Shown: piece after piece, positions 11,377 through 21,189 of the stretch
Layout of the letters: every line of letters begins with the position of its first letter
Numbering within the stretch: position 1 is the first letter of the stretch
Assembly (NCBI GenBank): GCA_963575745.1
Contig: CAUYUJ010015688.1
Coordinates: 1-64,000 of the forward strand
From: Prorocentrum cordatum
Taxonomy: Eukaryota; Sar; Dinophyceae; Prorocentrales; Prorocentraceae
DNA length: 64,000 nt
Direction: 5' to 3'
The notes under the pieces: generated by a model
What the model was told of the DNA's origin: nothing
The model's database searches: none
The model's input: the letters and a program-made list of their open reading frames with translations, nothing else
Made by a program: the position numbers and the translations under genes

Positions 11377-11530
11377 CCCTAAACCCTAAAAGGCTTCACT
11401 CTGGGTGGTCTGGGGCGGGAGTGCGACTAACCGTGGCGCGCGCGGCCTGGGCAGCGATCCCCCCCAACAACCTTGATGTGGGGGGATCGCAGCCAGCGCG
11501 CGCTTTCTCTAAAATGCGGCCCCTGGAACC
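11377..11530. repeat. interstitial telomeric repeat and module V, copy 1
   Basis: Two CCCTAAA copies (11377-11390) followed by a 140-bp block with AACCTTGATGTGGGGGGATC. Related blocks are at 15157-15283, 17988-18116, 19955-20121 and a worn one at 30048-30240. Confidence 0.8.
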
Positions 11531-11559
11531 TAAGAACCTAAGAGCCCTAAGAATTTAAA

Positions 11560-12626
11560 CCCTAAACCCTTGAGCGGGCCCTTTGAAGCGCCCCTAAATT
11601 GTCCTAAACCCTCATTCCATTGGGGTGCAGGCACACGATCGTGCCCCTCCGCCTGCGGCCATCCTAACCACCATCGCTGCGTGCAGGCCACACAGATCGT
11701 GCCCTTCCGCATGGCGGCTAATTCTAAAACCAAGACGGTACTCACCAGCGTTGAGTTGTAAAAGGAAATCGGTCTCCTCCGCATCGCGGCTAATTCCTAA
11801 ACCGCAATTCCATGCCGTGCATGGCACACGGATCGTCCCTCCGCAAAGGCGCTAATTCCTAAACCCCACGCATGCGTGTCAGGCACACAGATAATGCCCC
11901 TCCCGCATTGCGGCTAATTCCTAAATCCCCATCGCATGCGTGCAGGCACACGGATCGTGCCCCTCCCGCATGGCGGCTCATTCCTAAGCCCGCACTCCAT
12001 GCGTGCAGGCACACGGATCGTGCCCCTCTCGCATGGCGGCCCATTCCTAAACTCCCATCCCATGGGCGCCCTCGCACGGATCCTGCTTCTCCCGCGGATC
12101 CCGAATCTCCGTTTCTAAAAATCGAGGCGCGGAGGCGCAAGAGGGCGAAACAATTTTCAAGCTGAATGCCCCATGACGTCGTTCTTTCTCGCTTACGTCC
12201 TGGCGCTGCCACTCGGAGCCCGAATTGGCGTCCCCAAAAATGGACCGGGGTGCAACAGGGCGAAATAGTATTCAAACGCGCTCCAACCAATAAATAAAAA
12301 AAGAGAAACCAAAACAAAGAACTCCAACCCAACCACACACCACAAAAACAAAAGGGGAATCGGTTCTCGCTTACGTCCTGGCGCTGCACACGGAGCCCGA
12401 GTTTCCGTCCCCAAAAATGGACGGGGCGCAAGAGGGCGAACCAATACCCAAACGGGCTCCAGGGAATCGGTTTTCGCCTACGTCCTGGCGCGGGCCGGCG
12501 CGCGTCGCTGTCATCCTGATCGCATGATTGCGCATCGACTCCGCGTCGCCGATGAATTGAGTTCTGTATGTATTGGGTCATGGGTGGGTGGGATACATCC
12601 AGAAGGCTTCGAGTTGAGCTAGTGGA
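11560..12626. repeat. subtelomeric module Z, copy 2
   Basis: Copy of 5350-6356: 63-bp satellite part (11605-12070, with several small deletions), then the 109-bp tandem part and the tail ending in telomeric repeats. It differs from copy 1 by a 68-bp A-rich insertion at about 12286-12353. Confidence 0.85.
12286..12353. other. A-rich insertion within module Z copy 2
   Basis: Compared with the matching place in copy 1 (6083-6086), about 68 bp with roughly 55-60 percent A has been added between 'ctcca' and 'gggaatcgg'. It contains two CTCCAACC-like sub-repeats. No terminal repeats or clear target duplication are seen. Origin unknown. Confidence 0.6.
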
Positions 12627-12654
12627 CCCTAAACCCTAAACCCTAAACCCTAAA
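12627..12654. repeat. interstitial telomeric repeat
   Basis: Four perfect CCCTAAA copies in the same context as 6357-6384. Confidence 0.95.
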
Positions 12655-12975
12655 CTCGCCCAGGGCCGCTTGGCCCGTATCCACCCACCCATTTAGGCGG
12701 CAAGCGCCCTAACTGGCACCTCGCAGTCAGACTACCTCCCGGCCGAACGTGACTGACAGGCCCTGTCCAGGTTGCGTCTCGGTTGCCGTCAGGCAGGGCC
12801 CGCGAGGGCCTTATCTCATTATCAATGATGCGGCTTACGCGCAAGCGATTATCCTGTGCCCGCCTGGGCGATCGTCAAAGAGACTTATAACCCCAAAACT
12901 ACAAGCCTATTCACCCTGGTGTGCACCCTGCCCCCCTGGAGCGTCAACGTAAAATCGCTAAAAGACACGGATTGC
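12655..12975. repeat. subtelomeric module Y, copy 3
   Basis: Third copy of the block at 25-300, about equally similar to copies 1 and 2. Confidence 0.85.
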
Positions 12976-13089
12976 CACTGGCATTTTTTTTTCTACCTCG
13001 AATCCTAGAGTTTTCCAAACTTGACCCCCCTGGTCGGCTCGCTGGCAAAAGACGTTTCCTCGCGATTCGGGCCCTCCCAAGGTTTTCCC

Positions 13090-14290
13090 AGGGCGCCCCA
13101 GGCGCGCGCCACGGTGAATTAGCAGCCGCCCAAGGCCCAGGGCGCTCCTGGGCGCGCCAGGGACGCTCCGTGGCGATTCCAAGGCTCCGAGGGCCTTCCC
13201 AGGGCCCTCCCAGGGCCCCCCCAGGGCATCCCAGGCGCACGCCACGGTGAATTAGCAGCCGCCCGGGGCCCTCCCGGGGCCCTCCCAGGGCTTTCCCGGG
13301 GCCCTCCCAAGGCTTCCCCAGGGCACCCCAAGCGCACGCCACGGTGAATTAGCAGCCGCCCAGGGCCCAGGGCGCTCCTGGGCGCGCCAGGGGCGCTCTG
13401 TGGCGATTCCAGACCCCAGGGCTCGGCGCGCGCCACGGTGAATTAGCAGCCGCCCAGGGCCATCCCGGGACCTCCCTGGGCTTCCCCAAGGCACCCCAGG
13501 CGCACGCCACGGTGAATTAGCAGCCGCCCAGGGCCCAGGGCGCTCCTGGGCGCGCCAGGAGTGCTCTGTGGTGATTCCAAACGCCCCAGGGCCCTCCCAG
13601 GGCCCTCCCAGGGCATCCCAAGCGCACGCCACGGTGAATTAGCAGCCGCTCAGGGCCCTCCCGGGGCTCTCCCAGGGCCCTCCCGCGCCGCGGTGAATTA
13701 GCAGCCGCCCAGGGCCCAGGGCGCTCCTTGGCGCGGCAGGGGCGCTCTGTTGCGACTCCAGAGCTCGTAGGGCCCTCCCAGGGCCCTCCCAGGGGTCTCC
13801 CAGGGAACCACAAGCGCACGCCACGGTGAATTAGCAGCCGCCCAGGGCCCAGGGTGCTCCTGAGCGCGCCAGGAGCGCTCTGTGGCGATTCCAGAGCTCC
13901 CAGGGCCCTCCCAGGGCCCTCCCAGGGCATCCCAAGCGCACGCCACGGCGAATTAGCAGCCGCCCAGGGCCCTCCCGGGGCTCTCTCAGAGCCTTCCCAA
14001 GGCCCTCCCAAGGCTTCCCCAGGGCACCCCAAGCGCACGCCACGGTGAATTAGCAGCCGCCCAAGGCCCAGGGCGCTCCTGGGCGCGCCAGGAGCGCTTT
14101 GTGGCGATTCCAGAGCTCCCAGAGCCATCCCAGGGCCCTCCCAGGGCATCCCAGGCGCACGCCACGGTTTCACTCCCAGGGCTTCCCCAGGGCACCCCAG
14201 GCGCACGCCACGGTGAATTAGCAGCCGCCCAGGGCCCAGGGCGCTCCTGGGCGCGCCAGGAGCGCTCTGTGGCGATTCCAGAGCTTCCAG
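13090..14290. repeat. subtelomeric satellite D
   Basis: Units begin GCGCACGCCACGGTGAATTA followed by GCAGCCGCCCAGGGC and alternate with a GCGCTCCTGGGCGCGCCAGG sub-unit, near 13103, 13246, 13339, 13434, 13508, 13629, 13690, 13821, 13941, 14040 and 14206. It is the fourth satellite family that keeps CACGGTGAATT. It ends in a few tandem GCCTGGGAGC decamers. Confidence 0.88.
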
Positions 14291-14408
14291 GGGCCAGGCC
14301 AAGCCAGGCACGCTCGTGACACCCCTACCCGCTCAGCCCGGGGTGAACGCTGGGCAGGGCCTGGGAGCGCCTGGGAGTGCCTGGGAGCGCCTGGGAGCGC
14401 CTGCGCAG

Positions 14409-15142
14409 CCATGCGCGCGCATCGTAGCGAGGGGGTGCCAGACCCACCCCCTCGCGCTCCTCCTCCCGCCTTCCGAAGCTCGCGTCGACAGCGTCTGCGT
14501 CGATGCTTGCAATCGCTTCAGCGGGGGCGACCTCAAAGCAAAACCCAAAGCCGCGGGCGAATGCACCTGCCGTGCGCGTCGGCGTCAGCGAGGAGCCCGA
14601 CGGCGCGGCTACTCGCTCGAGGCCCACGGGGGCCCATGGGATTGCCGCGCCAGCGCCCTCGCAGTGCTGCTTTCCAACGCCGAAGGCAAATTCGGACCCT
14701 GTGGATGTGCTGCGCCAGCGGCAGCCGTCTACGACGGCGGCTGCAAGGGCAGCCAGGCCAACGGCAAAAGCCAATGCAGGAGGCCTACTGGAACCAGGGG
14801 CAATGCTGCGTCTGCGACAGGCCAACGCCGCAATTCAAAACCTCATGCGGCGACGCCTGGCCTTGAGGCCTCTCCTGTGCCTTCTGATTGCAATGAACAC
14901 CCGCAGGAGAAGAAGCCGTTCTTCGGCAAAGCCATGCGCCAACTGGGAGCCAGCCGAATGCAGCTAAACCCACGGCCGATATTGTTGGCCATGCGACGAC
15001 GCTGGCTCTTGCGCCCGCGCAAAGCGCTTTGCGCGCGTACCAAGAACGCAATGCCAAAACCGCGTCGTCGTGCTCCCCGCGGAATATTCGCATTCGCACA
15101 CAACACGAAAGCCCCCCTTGATAGGGGGGTTGGGGGGAGAAA
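14409..15142. repeat. subtelomeric module U, copy 2
   Basis: Its first 250 bp match module U copy 1. The middle (14720-15080) is diverged or replaced, and the end has the same C6/G6 hairpin followed by telomeric repeats. The 279-residue plus frame here does not match the frames of other copies. Confidence 0.75.
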
Positions 15143-15309
15143 CCCTAAACCCTAAAGGGCTTTACTGTGGGTGGTCTGGGGCGGGAGTGCAAGTTCATAG
15201 CGCGCGCGGCTTGGGCAGCGATCCCCCCCAACAACCTTGATGCGGGGGGGGTCGCAGCCAGCGCGCGCATGCGCCAATGCAGGCCCTAAACCCTAAACCC
15301 TAAACCCTA
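15143..15309. repeat. module V, copy 2, bracketed by telomeric repeats
   Basis: Two CCCTAAA copies at 15143-15156, module V, then three and a half copies at 15284-15309. The module is thus flanked on both sides by telomeric repeats in the same orientation. Confidence 0.85.
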
Positions 15310-15570
15310 CACTGCAAGCCGCGGGCGGTGCATCGTCAGAAGCCCGTGGCGCCTGGCCGAGCGATCAGCGAGTCCGCCCATGCGCGCACGCTGCACCGAC
15401 GAAGCGGCGATAGCCGCTGAGGAGGATTCGCATCCCGCGGGTATGCATCCCCGCGGGTGTGCATCTGAGAACAGAAAGAACCCTTAACCCAAAGCCCAGC
15501 CGTAGGGTTCGCCACGGTTGGTGCCATCCCCTGGGGCTCCAAACCTATGAAAATACAGCATGCAGCGCCC
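15310..15570. repeat. subtelomeric module W, copy 2
   Basis: Copy of 9714-9985 with small indels, again running into CCTATGAAAATACAGCATG repeats and a GGCGCTCCCA array. Confidence 0.8.
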
Positions 15571-15639
15571 TTTCGGCCGTCCATGGGGCCGCAAACCATA
15601 TGAAAATACAGCATGTGGCGTCCTTTCGGGTGGCGCACG

Positions 15640-16265
15640 TCTCAAGCGCTCCCAAGCGCTCTCAGGCGCTCCCAGGCGCTCCCAAGTGCTCCCAAGCGCC
15701 CCCAGGCGCTCCCAAGCGCTCCCAGGCGCTCCCAGGCGCTCCCAAGCGCTCCCAAGCGTTCCCAGACGCTCCAGGCGCTCCCAGGGCGTTCCCAGGCGTT
15801 CGCAAGCGCTCCCGGGCGCTCCAAGCGCTCCCAAGCGCTCCTAGGCGCTCCCAAGCGCTCCCAGGCGCTCCTAGGCGCTCCCAGGGGCTCCCAAGCGCTC
15901 CCGGCACGCTCCCAGGCGCATCCTGGCGCTCCCAGCATGCTCCCAGGCGCTCCCAAGCGCTCCCAAGCGCCTCCCGGCACGCTCCCAGGCGCTCGAGCAT
16001 GCTCAGGCGCTCCCTGCGCGCTCCCAAGCGCTCCCTGGCGCCTCCGAGCGCTCCGGGGCGTTCCCAAGCACTCCGAGGCGCTCCGGCACGCTCCCAGGCG
16101 CTCCCGGCACGCTCCCAGCACGCTCTCAGCACGCTCCCACTGCTCCCAAGCGCTCCCAAGCTCCCACAGGTGCTCCCAAGCGTTCCCTGGCGCTCCCAAG
16201 CGTTTGCATGCATTCGCAAGCACTCGGCAGCGCTCCCTGGCGGCGCTTCCTGGCGCTCCCCCGCA
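15640..16265. repeat. decamer-like array, GGCGCTCCCA type, second array
   Basis: About 60 degenerate copies of AAGCGCTCCC/AGGCGCTCCC. Frames of 225-555 residues read across it on both strands and are repeat artefacts. Confidence 0.88.
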
Positions 16266-16274
16266 ATGCAGGTG

Positions 16275-16988
16275 CTGCCGCAGCAATGCGCGCGCATCGT
16301 AGCGAGGGGGTGCCAGACCCACCCCCTCGCGCCCCCCCTCCAGCCATGCGAAATTCGCGCCGAAGGCGGCTGCGTCGACACTGCAATCGCTTCAGCGGGG
16401 GCGACGCCAACGGTCGAACCCAACGGACAATTCACGGCTCGCACTCGCGGTGCGCTCTGCGTGTCCTGTCACGCTCCCAGACGCCCCCACGTGCTTCCAT
16501 CCTGGGGAAAGGTCGAGGCGCTCCCCCAGCGCTCCCAGAGAGCTCCCAAGGCATTCCAAGGGGTCTGCCATGGACGTGCTGCCGCAGCCATGCGCGCGCA
16601 TCGTAGCGAGGGGGGTGCCAGACCCACCTCCTCGCGCTCCTCCCCCCGCCTTCCGAAGCTCGCGTCGACAGCGTCTGCGGATGATTGCAATCGCTTCAGC
16701 GGGGGCGACCTCAAACTACAAGCTCTGCTGCCCTCAGAGGCCTTCCAAGCGATTCAAAGCCGCAGCATGGCAAGCCTGCGTCGTCTGCGATGCGCCCAAA
16801 GCCATCTTCAGCACCACCCACCGCCAATGCCCTTCAGGAATTACGCTGGCCCGGGACATGCCAAAAAAAACGCCCCAAATAAGCCGCGGCCTCACGCTGC
16901 GAACCTTTCCAAGGATCCTGGGGATAGTTTGGCAGGCCCTGCAGGGCCGACGTCGCTCCGAACGCTAACGCTGCCGCTGTGCGAGGGG
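16275..16988. repeat. partial module U copies 3 and 4 plus single-copy DNA
   Basis: The start of module U appears twice (16287-16440 and 16589-16735). It is followed by about 250 bp (16736-16988) not seen elsewhere in the window. I see no gene in it. Confidence 0.65.
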
Positions 16989-17533
16989 GCGCCGACTGTG
17001 GCGTCCTTCAAAGATAGCTCGGAGATAGCGCTCAGCAGCGTCCGAGGCACGCCTGGCGTGGGTTGCGGCCGCAGCGGGCGCAAAGGCTACAGCGAAGGCG
17101 CCGACTGTGGCGTCCTTCAAAGATAGCTCGGAGATAGCGCTCACGAGCGCCCGCGGCACGCCCGGCGTGGGCGGCGGCCGCAGAGGGCGCAGAGGCTACA
17201 GCGAAGGCGCCGACTGTGGCGTCCTTCAAAGATAGCTCGGGGATAGCGCTCACGAGCGCCCGGGGCGCGCCTGGCGTGGGCGGCGGCCGCAGCGGGCGCA
17301 AAGGCTACAGCGAAGGCGCCGACTGTGGCGCCCTTCAAAGATAGCTCGGAGATAGCGCTCACGAGCGCCCGAGGCGCGCCTGGCGTGGGCCGCGGCCGCA
17401 GCGGCCGCAAAGGCTACAGCGAAGGCGCCTTCTGTGGCGCCCTTCAAAGATAGCTCGGAGATAGCGCCCAGAGTGCGCCAGGCGCCGCGCCAGGCGTGGG
17501 CCGCGGCCGCAGCGGGCGCGGGGGCGAGGCCCA
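16989..17533. repeat. 109-bp satellite, five units
   Basis: Exact 109-bp spacing of GCGCCGACTGTGGCG at 16989, 17098, 17207 and 17316, with a variant at 17425. Each unit contains CAAAGATAGCTCGGAGATAG. The regular period and low divergence suggest recent tandem amplification. It is not seen elsewhere in the window. Confidence 0.92.
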
Positions 17534-18136
17534 AGCAGCGACCCCTGTGGAACTGCTGCGCCAGCGGCAGCCCACCGGCGAACCTCCACGCCGAAAGTGC
17601 AAACGGCTGCCTCATCGACGAGGCGACCTGACGCGCCAGCGCCATGCACCCTGCGCGCGCGCTCGCATCGGCGCGCATTGCTACGGCCGCGGCCGCGCGC
17701 GCGCATCCCAGCATTCACAGCCCAGTGTCGCAATCCAGCGCCGAAGGCAAAGGCGGCAACGCATGGACATGCTGCGCCAGCGGCAGCCCAACGGCGAAGC
17801 TCAACGCCGACATCGCCAAAGGCTGCCTCTTCGACGGGGCGACGAGCCGACGCGCCTACATCACGCGCCCTGCGCGCATGCTCAAGTGGATGCGCAATGC
17901 CACGGCCGCGTCGGCGATCGCCTGCGCGCGCCACTTCGACAGCCCCCCGTGATAGGGGGGTTGGGGGGAGAAACCCTAAACCCTAAAAGGCTTCACTCTG
18001 GGTGGTCTGGGGCGGGAGTGCGACTAACCGTGGCGCGCGCGGCCTGGGCAGCGATCCCCCCCGACAACCTTGATGTGGGGGGGGGTCGCAGCCAGCGCGC
18101 TTGCGCCAATGCAGGCCCTAAACCCTAAACCCTAAA
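17534..18136. repeat. 3' part of module U, telomeric repeats and module V copy 3
   Basis: 17534-17973 matches the end of module U copy 1 (10945-11376), including the C6/G6 hairpin. Telomeric repeats follow at 17974-17987, then module V and another telomeric run at 18117-18136. The order U, telomeric run, V is therefore kept in three places. Confidence 0.85.
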
Positions 18137-18189
18137 TCTCTAATCCTTATAATTATTAAACCCTAAATCCTTCCAAACCGGCCGCTATG

Positions 18190-18830
18190 CAAGCCGCCCT
18201 CCATCCCTTGCAAAACATATTATTTCCTGATCATGCGATCAGAGAACCTTATTTGTTACAGCACATTCTGCCCGGCCCTGGTCGCAACCGGGGCTCATCC
18301 ATTGCCAAAAAAACTATATCCTGATCATGCGATCAGAAAACCATATTTTTTACAATACAAAGTGCCCGACCCGGGCTGCGGCCGGGTATGTAAACCGGAG
18401 TTTTATATTGGAAAAATATTATAAAATCAACATCCTGCTCTTGCAAGATGCGTCCTTGCTCATATTCCGTTGCAAAAAATACGACAAAGTGCACGCGCGC
18501 GCGGCGGCCCCGCATGCGCACTGGAGTTGTGTATTGTAAAACATATTTTAAACTGAAGATTCTGCTCTTGCAAGATGTGTGCATGGTAATATTCCATTGC
18601 AAAAAAACAAAACAAAGTGCACAAGCGCGCGGCGGCCGCGCGATCATGGCCAACTCCTTTGGAAATTTCAAAATGTTGTTCAGCACTGGTGCTATGCGAC
18701 AGCCACGCTAGAGGCTGCGGTTATCCAGATGTTGTGGAACTCGCCTTTGTGCTAATCTATGTTATGCTGGCATGACATACGACAGGCGTTGCATAGCAAA
18801 GCGCGTTGAGGTCGGGCGAACCCTAGAGTC
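18190..18830. repeat. left arm of a large inverted repeat
   Basis: 18686-18830 is the reverse complement of 22249-22395 with only a few differences. The outer part (about 18200-18400) matches 22760-22845 less strictly. The arm also holds diverged about 100-bp units containing CCTGATCATGCGATCAG and TGCTCTTGCAAGATG. The AT-rich composition contrasts with its neighbours. Confidence 0.85.
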
Positions 18831-19165
18831 CGCCCGACCCGAACCGACCCGCTTGTTAGGGTTCACGCGTGTCAAGTGCACACGCACCATACTTTAATGT
18901 CCCGCCCGCCCGACCCGACCCGCCCGTTAGGGCCCGCCCGACCCGACCCGACCCGCCCGTCAGGGTTCACGCGTGTCAAGGGCACACGCACCATACTTTA
19001 ATGTCCCGCCCGCCCGACCCGACCCGCCCGCTAGGGTCCGCCCGACCCGACCCGACCCGCCTGTTAGGGTCCGCCCGCCCGACCCGACCCGACCCGCCCG
19101 GTAGGGCACCGCCCACCCGACCCGCCCGTTAGGGCCCCGCCCGCCCGACCCGCCCGCTAGGGTAT
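18831..19165. repeat. CCCGACCCGACC-rich tandem repeat with TTAGGG fragments
   Basis: Repeated CCCGA pentamers with spacers such as GTTAGGGTTCACGCGTGTCA, present three times here and again at 20560-20690. The TTAGGG pieces may be worn telomeric motifs or coincidence. Confidence 0.8.
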
Positions 19166-19275
19166 AACATGAGAGGAGAGATGATCTTTATGTGGGGGTG
19201 GAGATGCGGGAGGATTGATAGCCGCCGCAGGTGGGTGCCTATGCGGGTAGGTATTCTTGGCCTTGCCCTGTTAGA
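19166..19275. repeat. module T, copy 1
   Basis: A 110-bp block beginning GGTATAACATGAGAGGAGAG and ending just before telomeric repeats. It is repeated at 20773-20887 in the same relation to telomeric repeats. Confidence 0.85.
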
Positions 19276-19381
19276 CCCTAAACCCTAAACCCTAAACCCT
19301 AAAACCCTAAAGCCCTAAAGCCCTAAAACCCTAAAGCCCTAAAACCCTAAAGCCCTAAAACGCTAAAGCCCTTAAGCCCTA
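19276..19381. repeat. degenerate interstitial telomeric array
   Basis: About 14 units alternating CCCTAAA, CCCTAAAA and CCCTAAAG, the longest such array in the window. The regular G-variant suggests local tandem spread rather than fresh telomerase addition. Confidence 0.92.
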
Positions 19382-19654
19382 AACCCAAGCACCTCGTTGT
19401 GCTTCCGCCCACCCACTGCGCATCGCCGTCGCCGTCTACGAGAGACAGGGCATCTCTGAGAAGCGTCGGCTGGTTGCCAGACTGGGTCGCCCATGCAGCC
19501 GTAGGCTGCCCCCTGGGAGTCGCGATTCAAAGATAAACTTTCCCTTGATCCTCGAAGAATATAACACCCTAAACCCAAAGACTTTTGACATGGAATCCCC
19601 CCCTATGCTTCTCCGACGCAAAAACACGTGTGGAGCGCTCCGACCGCCTCTGGG

Positions 19655-19862
19655 CGCATGTGGGAGCGCCTGGGAGCGCCTGGGAGCGTCTGGGAGCGCG
19701 GGGGGGCGCGCCTGGGAGCGCCTGGGAGCGCCTGCCTGGGAGCGTGCGGGAAGCGCCTGGGAGCGCCTGGGAACGCCTGGGAGCGTGCCGGGAGCGCCTG
19801 GGAGTGTGCCAAGAGCGCCCAGGAGCGCCTGGAAGCGTTTGGGAGCGCCTGGGAGCGCCGGG

Positions 19863-19908
<46 letters not shown>

Positions 19909-19920
19909 TTGGAGCGCATT
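19655..19920. repeat. decamer-like array, opposite strand (TGGGAGCGCC)
   Basis: Same family as 9990-10600 and 15640-16265 but reverse-complemented. Frames on both strands are repeat artefacts. Confidence 0.88.
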
Positions 19921-19940
19921 GGGAATTTAAGGGCCAGCGG

Positions 19941-20134
19941 CCCTAAACCCTAAAAGGCTTTAGTTTGGGAGGTTGCCGGCCCTGCGGCCGGGGGTGGGAA
20001 GTGGTTGCAGCCCTGGCGCCCTTCGCCAAGCTTGATCGGGTCGGCTAAACGCCCCCCCAATCAAGCTTGCCTAAGGGGGGGCTGCCTTGCCTTGACTCTC
20101 GGCCGCTGCGCGCCCGAGAAGCCCTAAACCCTAA
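19941..20134. repeat. module V, copy 4, bracketed by telomeric repeats
   Basis: Telomeric runs at 19941-19955 and 20122-20134 flank a diverged module V carrying CGCCCCCCCAATCAAGCTTG. Confidence 0.8.
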
Positions 20135-20214
20135 ATCTCTAATCATATTACTATTAAACCCTAAACCCTACAGAGGCGGCTTCATGCGCTTCGCCCTGCG
20201 CTTCGCCATGTAAA

Positions 20215-20540
20215 CCCCCCACAATCCTATGCAAAACATACTATTTCCAGATCGTGCGTGCTCCCAGGCGCGGTCCTGGATCGAGCCTGCTATGGGGATC
20301 TTTACGACCCGCTATGTAAACCACACAATCCTATGCAAAACATATTATTGCCTGATCATGCGTGCTCCCAGGCGCGCTCCTGGATCGAGCCTGCCATGGG
20401 GATCTTTACGACCCGCTATGTAAACCACCCACAATCCTATGCACAAAATATTATAAACTGATCATGCGTGCTCCCAGGCGCACCCCTGGATCGAGCCTGT
20501 TATGTGGATCTTTACGTCCCGCTATGTAAACCACCACAAT
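20215..20540. repeat. about 103-bp tandem repeat, three units
   Basis: Units start CCTATGCAAAACATA near 20226, 20329 and 20432 and contain CTGATCATGCGTGCTCCC and TTTACGACCCGCTATGTAAA. They are related to the AT-rich units of the inverted-repeat arms. Confidence 0.88.
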
Positions 20541-20559
20541 CCTATGCAAAGCACGCTGA

Positions 20560-20946
20560 GGTCGGGCGAACCCTCGAGTGCGCCCGACCCGACCCGACCC
20601 GCTTGTTAGGGTTCGCACGTTGAGGTCGGGCGAATCCTCGAGTGCGCCCGACCCGACCCGACCCGCTTGTTAGGGTTCACGCGTGTCAAGTGTACGCGCG
20701 CGCGGCCGCCGCCTCTTTGCTAAGCGCTTGCTCCCAGGCTTGCTAGTGTATGCTATGCTATGCTACAGCCACGGTATAGCATGAGAGGAGAGATGATCTT
20801 TATGTGGGGGTGGAGATGCGGGGGGGATTGATAGCCACCGCAGGTGGGTGCCAATGCAGGTCGGTATTCTTGGCCTTGCCCTGTTAGACCCTAAACCCTA
20901 AACCCTAAACCCTAAAACCCTAAACCCTAAACCCTAAACCCTAAAA
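20560..20946. repeat. CCCGA repeats, module T copy 2 and telomeric array
   Basis: 20560-20690 holds two GAGGTCGGGCGAA...CCCGACCCGACC units. 20773-20887 is module T copy 2, and 20888-20946 has about eight CCCTAAA copies. The order mirrors 18831-19381. Confidence 0.85.
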
Positions 20947-21155
20947 CGTCTAATCCCTGGAACGTTTAATCCCTGGTCTGACTGGATCGCTTCAGTCATG
21001 CAGCAAGCGGTTCGGTAATCCCTGATTGTAAAGGAATAGGCAGGCGCCACAGGAATGCTACGATTGCGGCCGCACTAATCCCTGGCACGTTTAATCCCTG
21101 GTCTGACTGGATCGCCTCAGTCATGCAGCAATCGGTTCGGTAATCCCTGATTGTC
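20947..21155. repeat. 125-bp direct duplication
   Basis: CGTTTAATCCCTGGTCTGAC occurs at 20963 and again at 21088, with matching flanks including GGTTCGGTAATCCCTGATTG. No gene. Confidence 0.8.
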
Positions 21156-21189
21156 TGGGAGCGCCTGGGGACGCCTGGGGACGCCTGGG

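Noticed and set aside
9975-11558. A 527-residue plus-strand frame across a decamer array and module U.
   Set aside because: Its sequence is repeat-derived (Arg/Ser/Ala/Leu/Gln) and other module copies do not keep the frame.
15459-17126. A 555-residue plus-strand frame.
   Set aside because: It reads through the GGCGCTCCCA array and partial modules; nothing protein-like is conserved.
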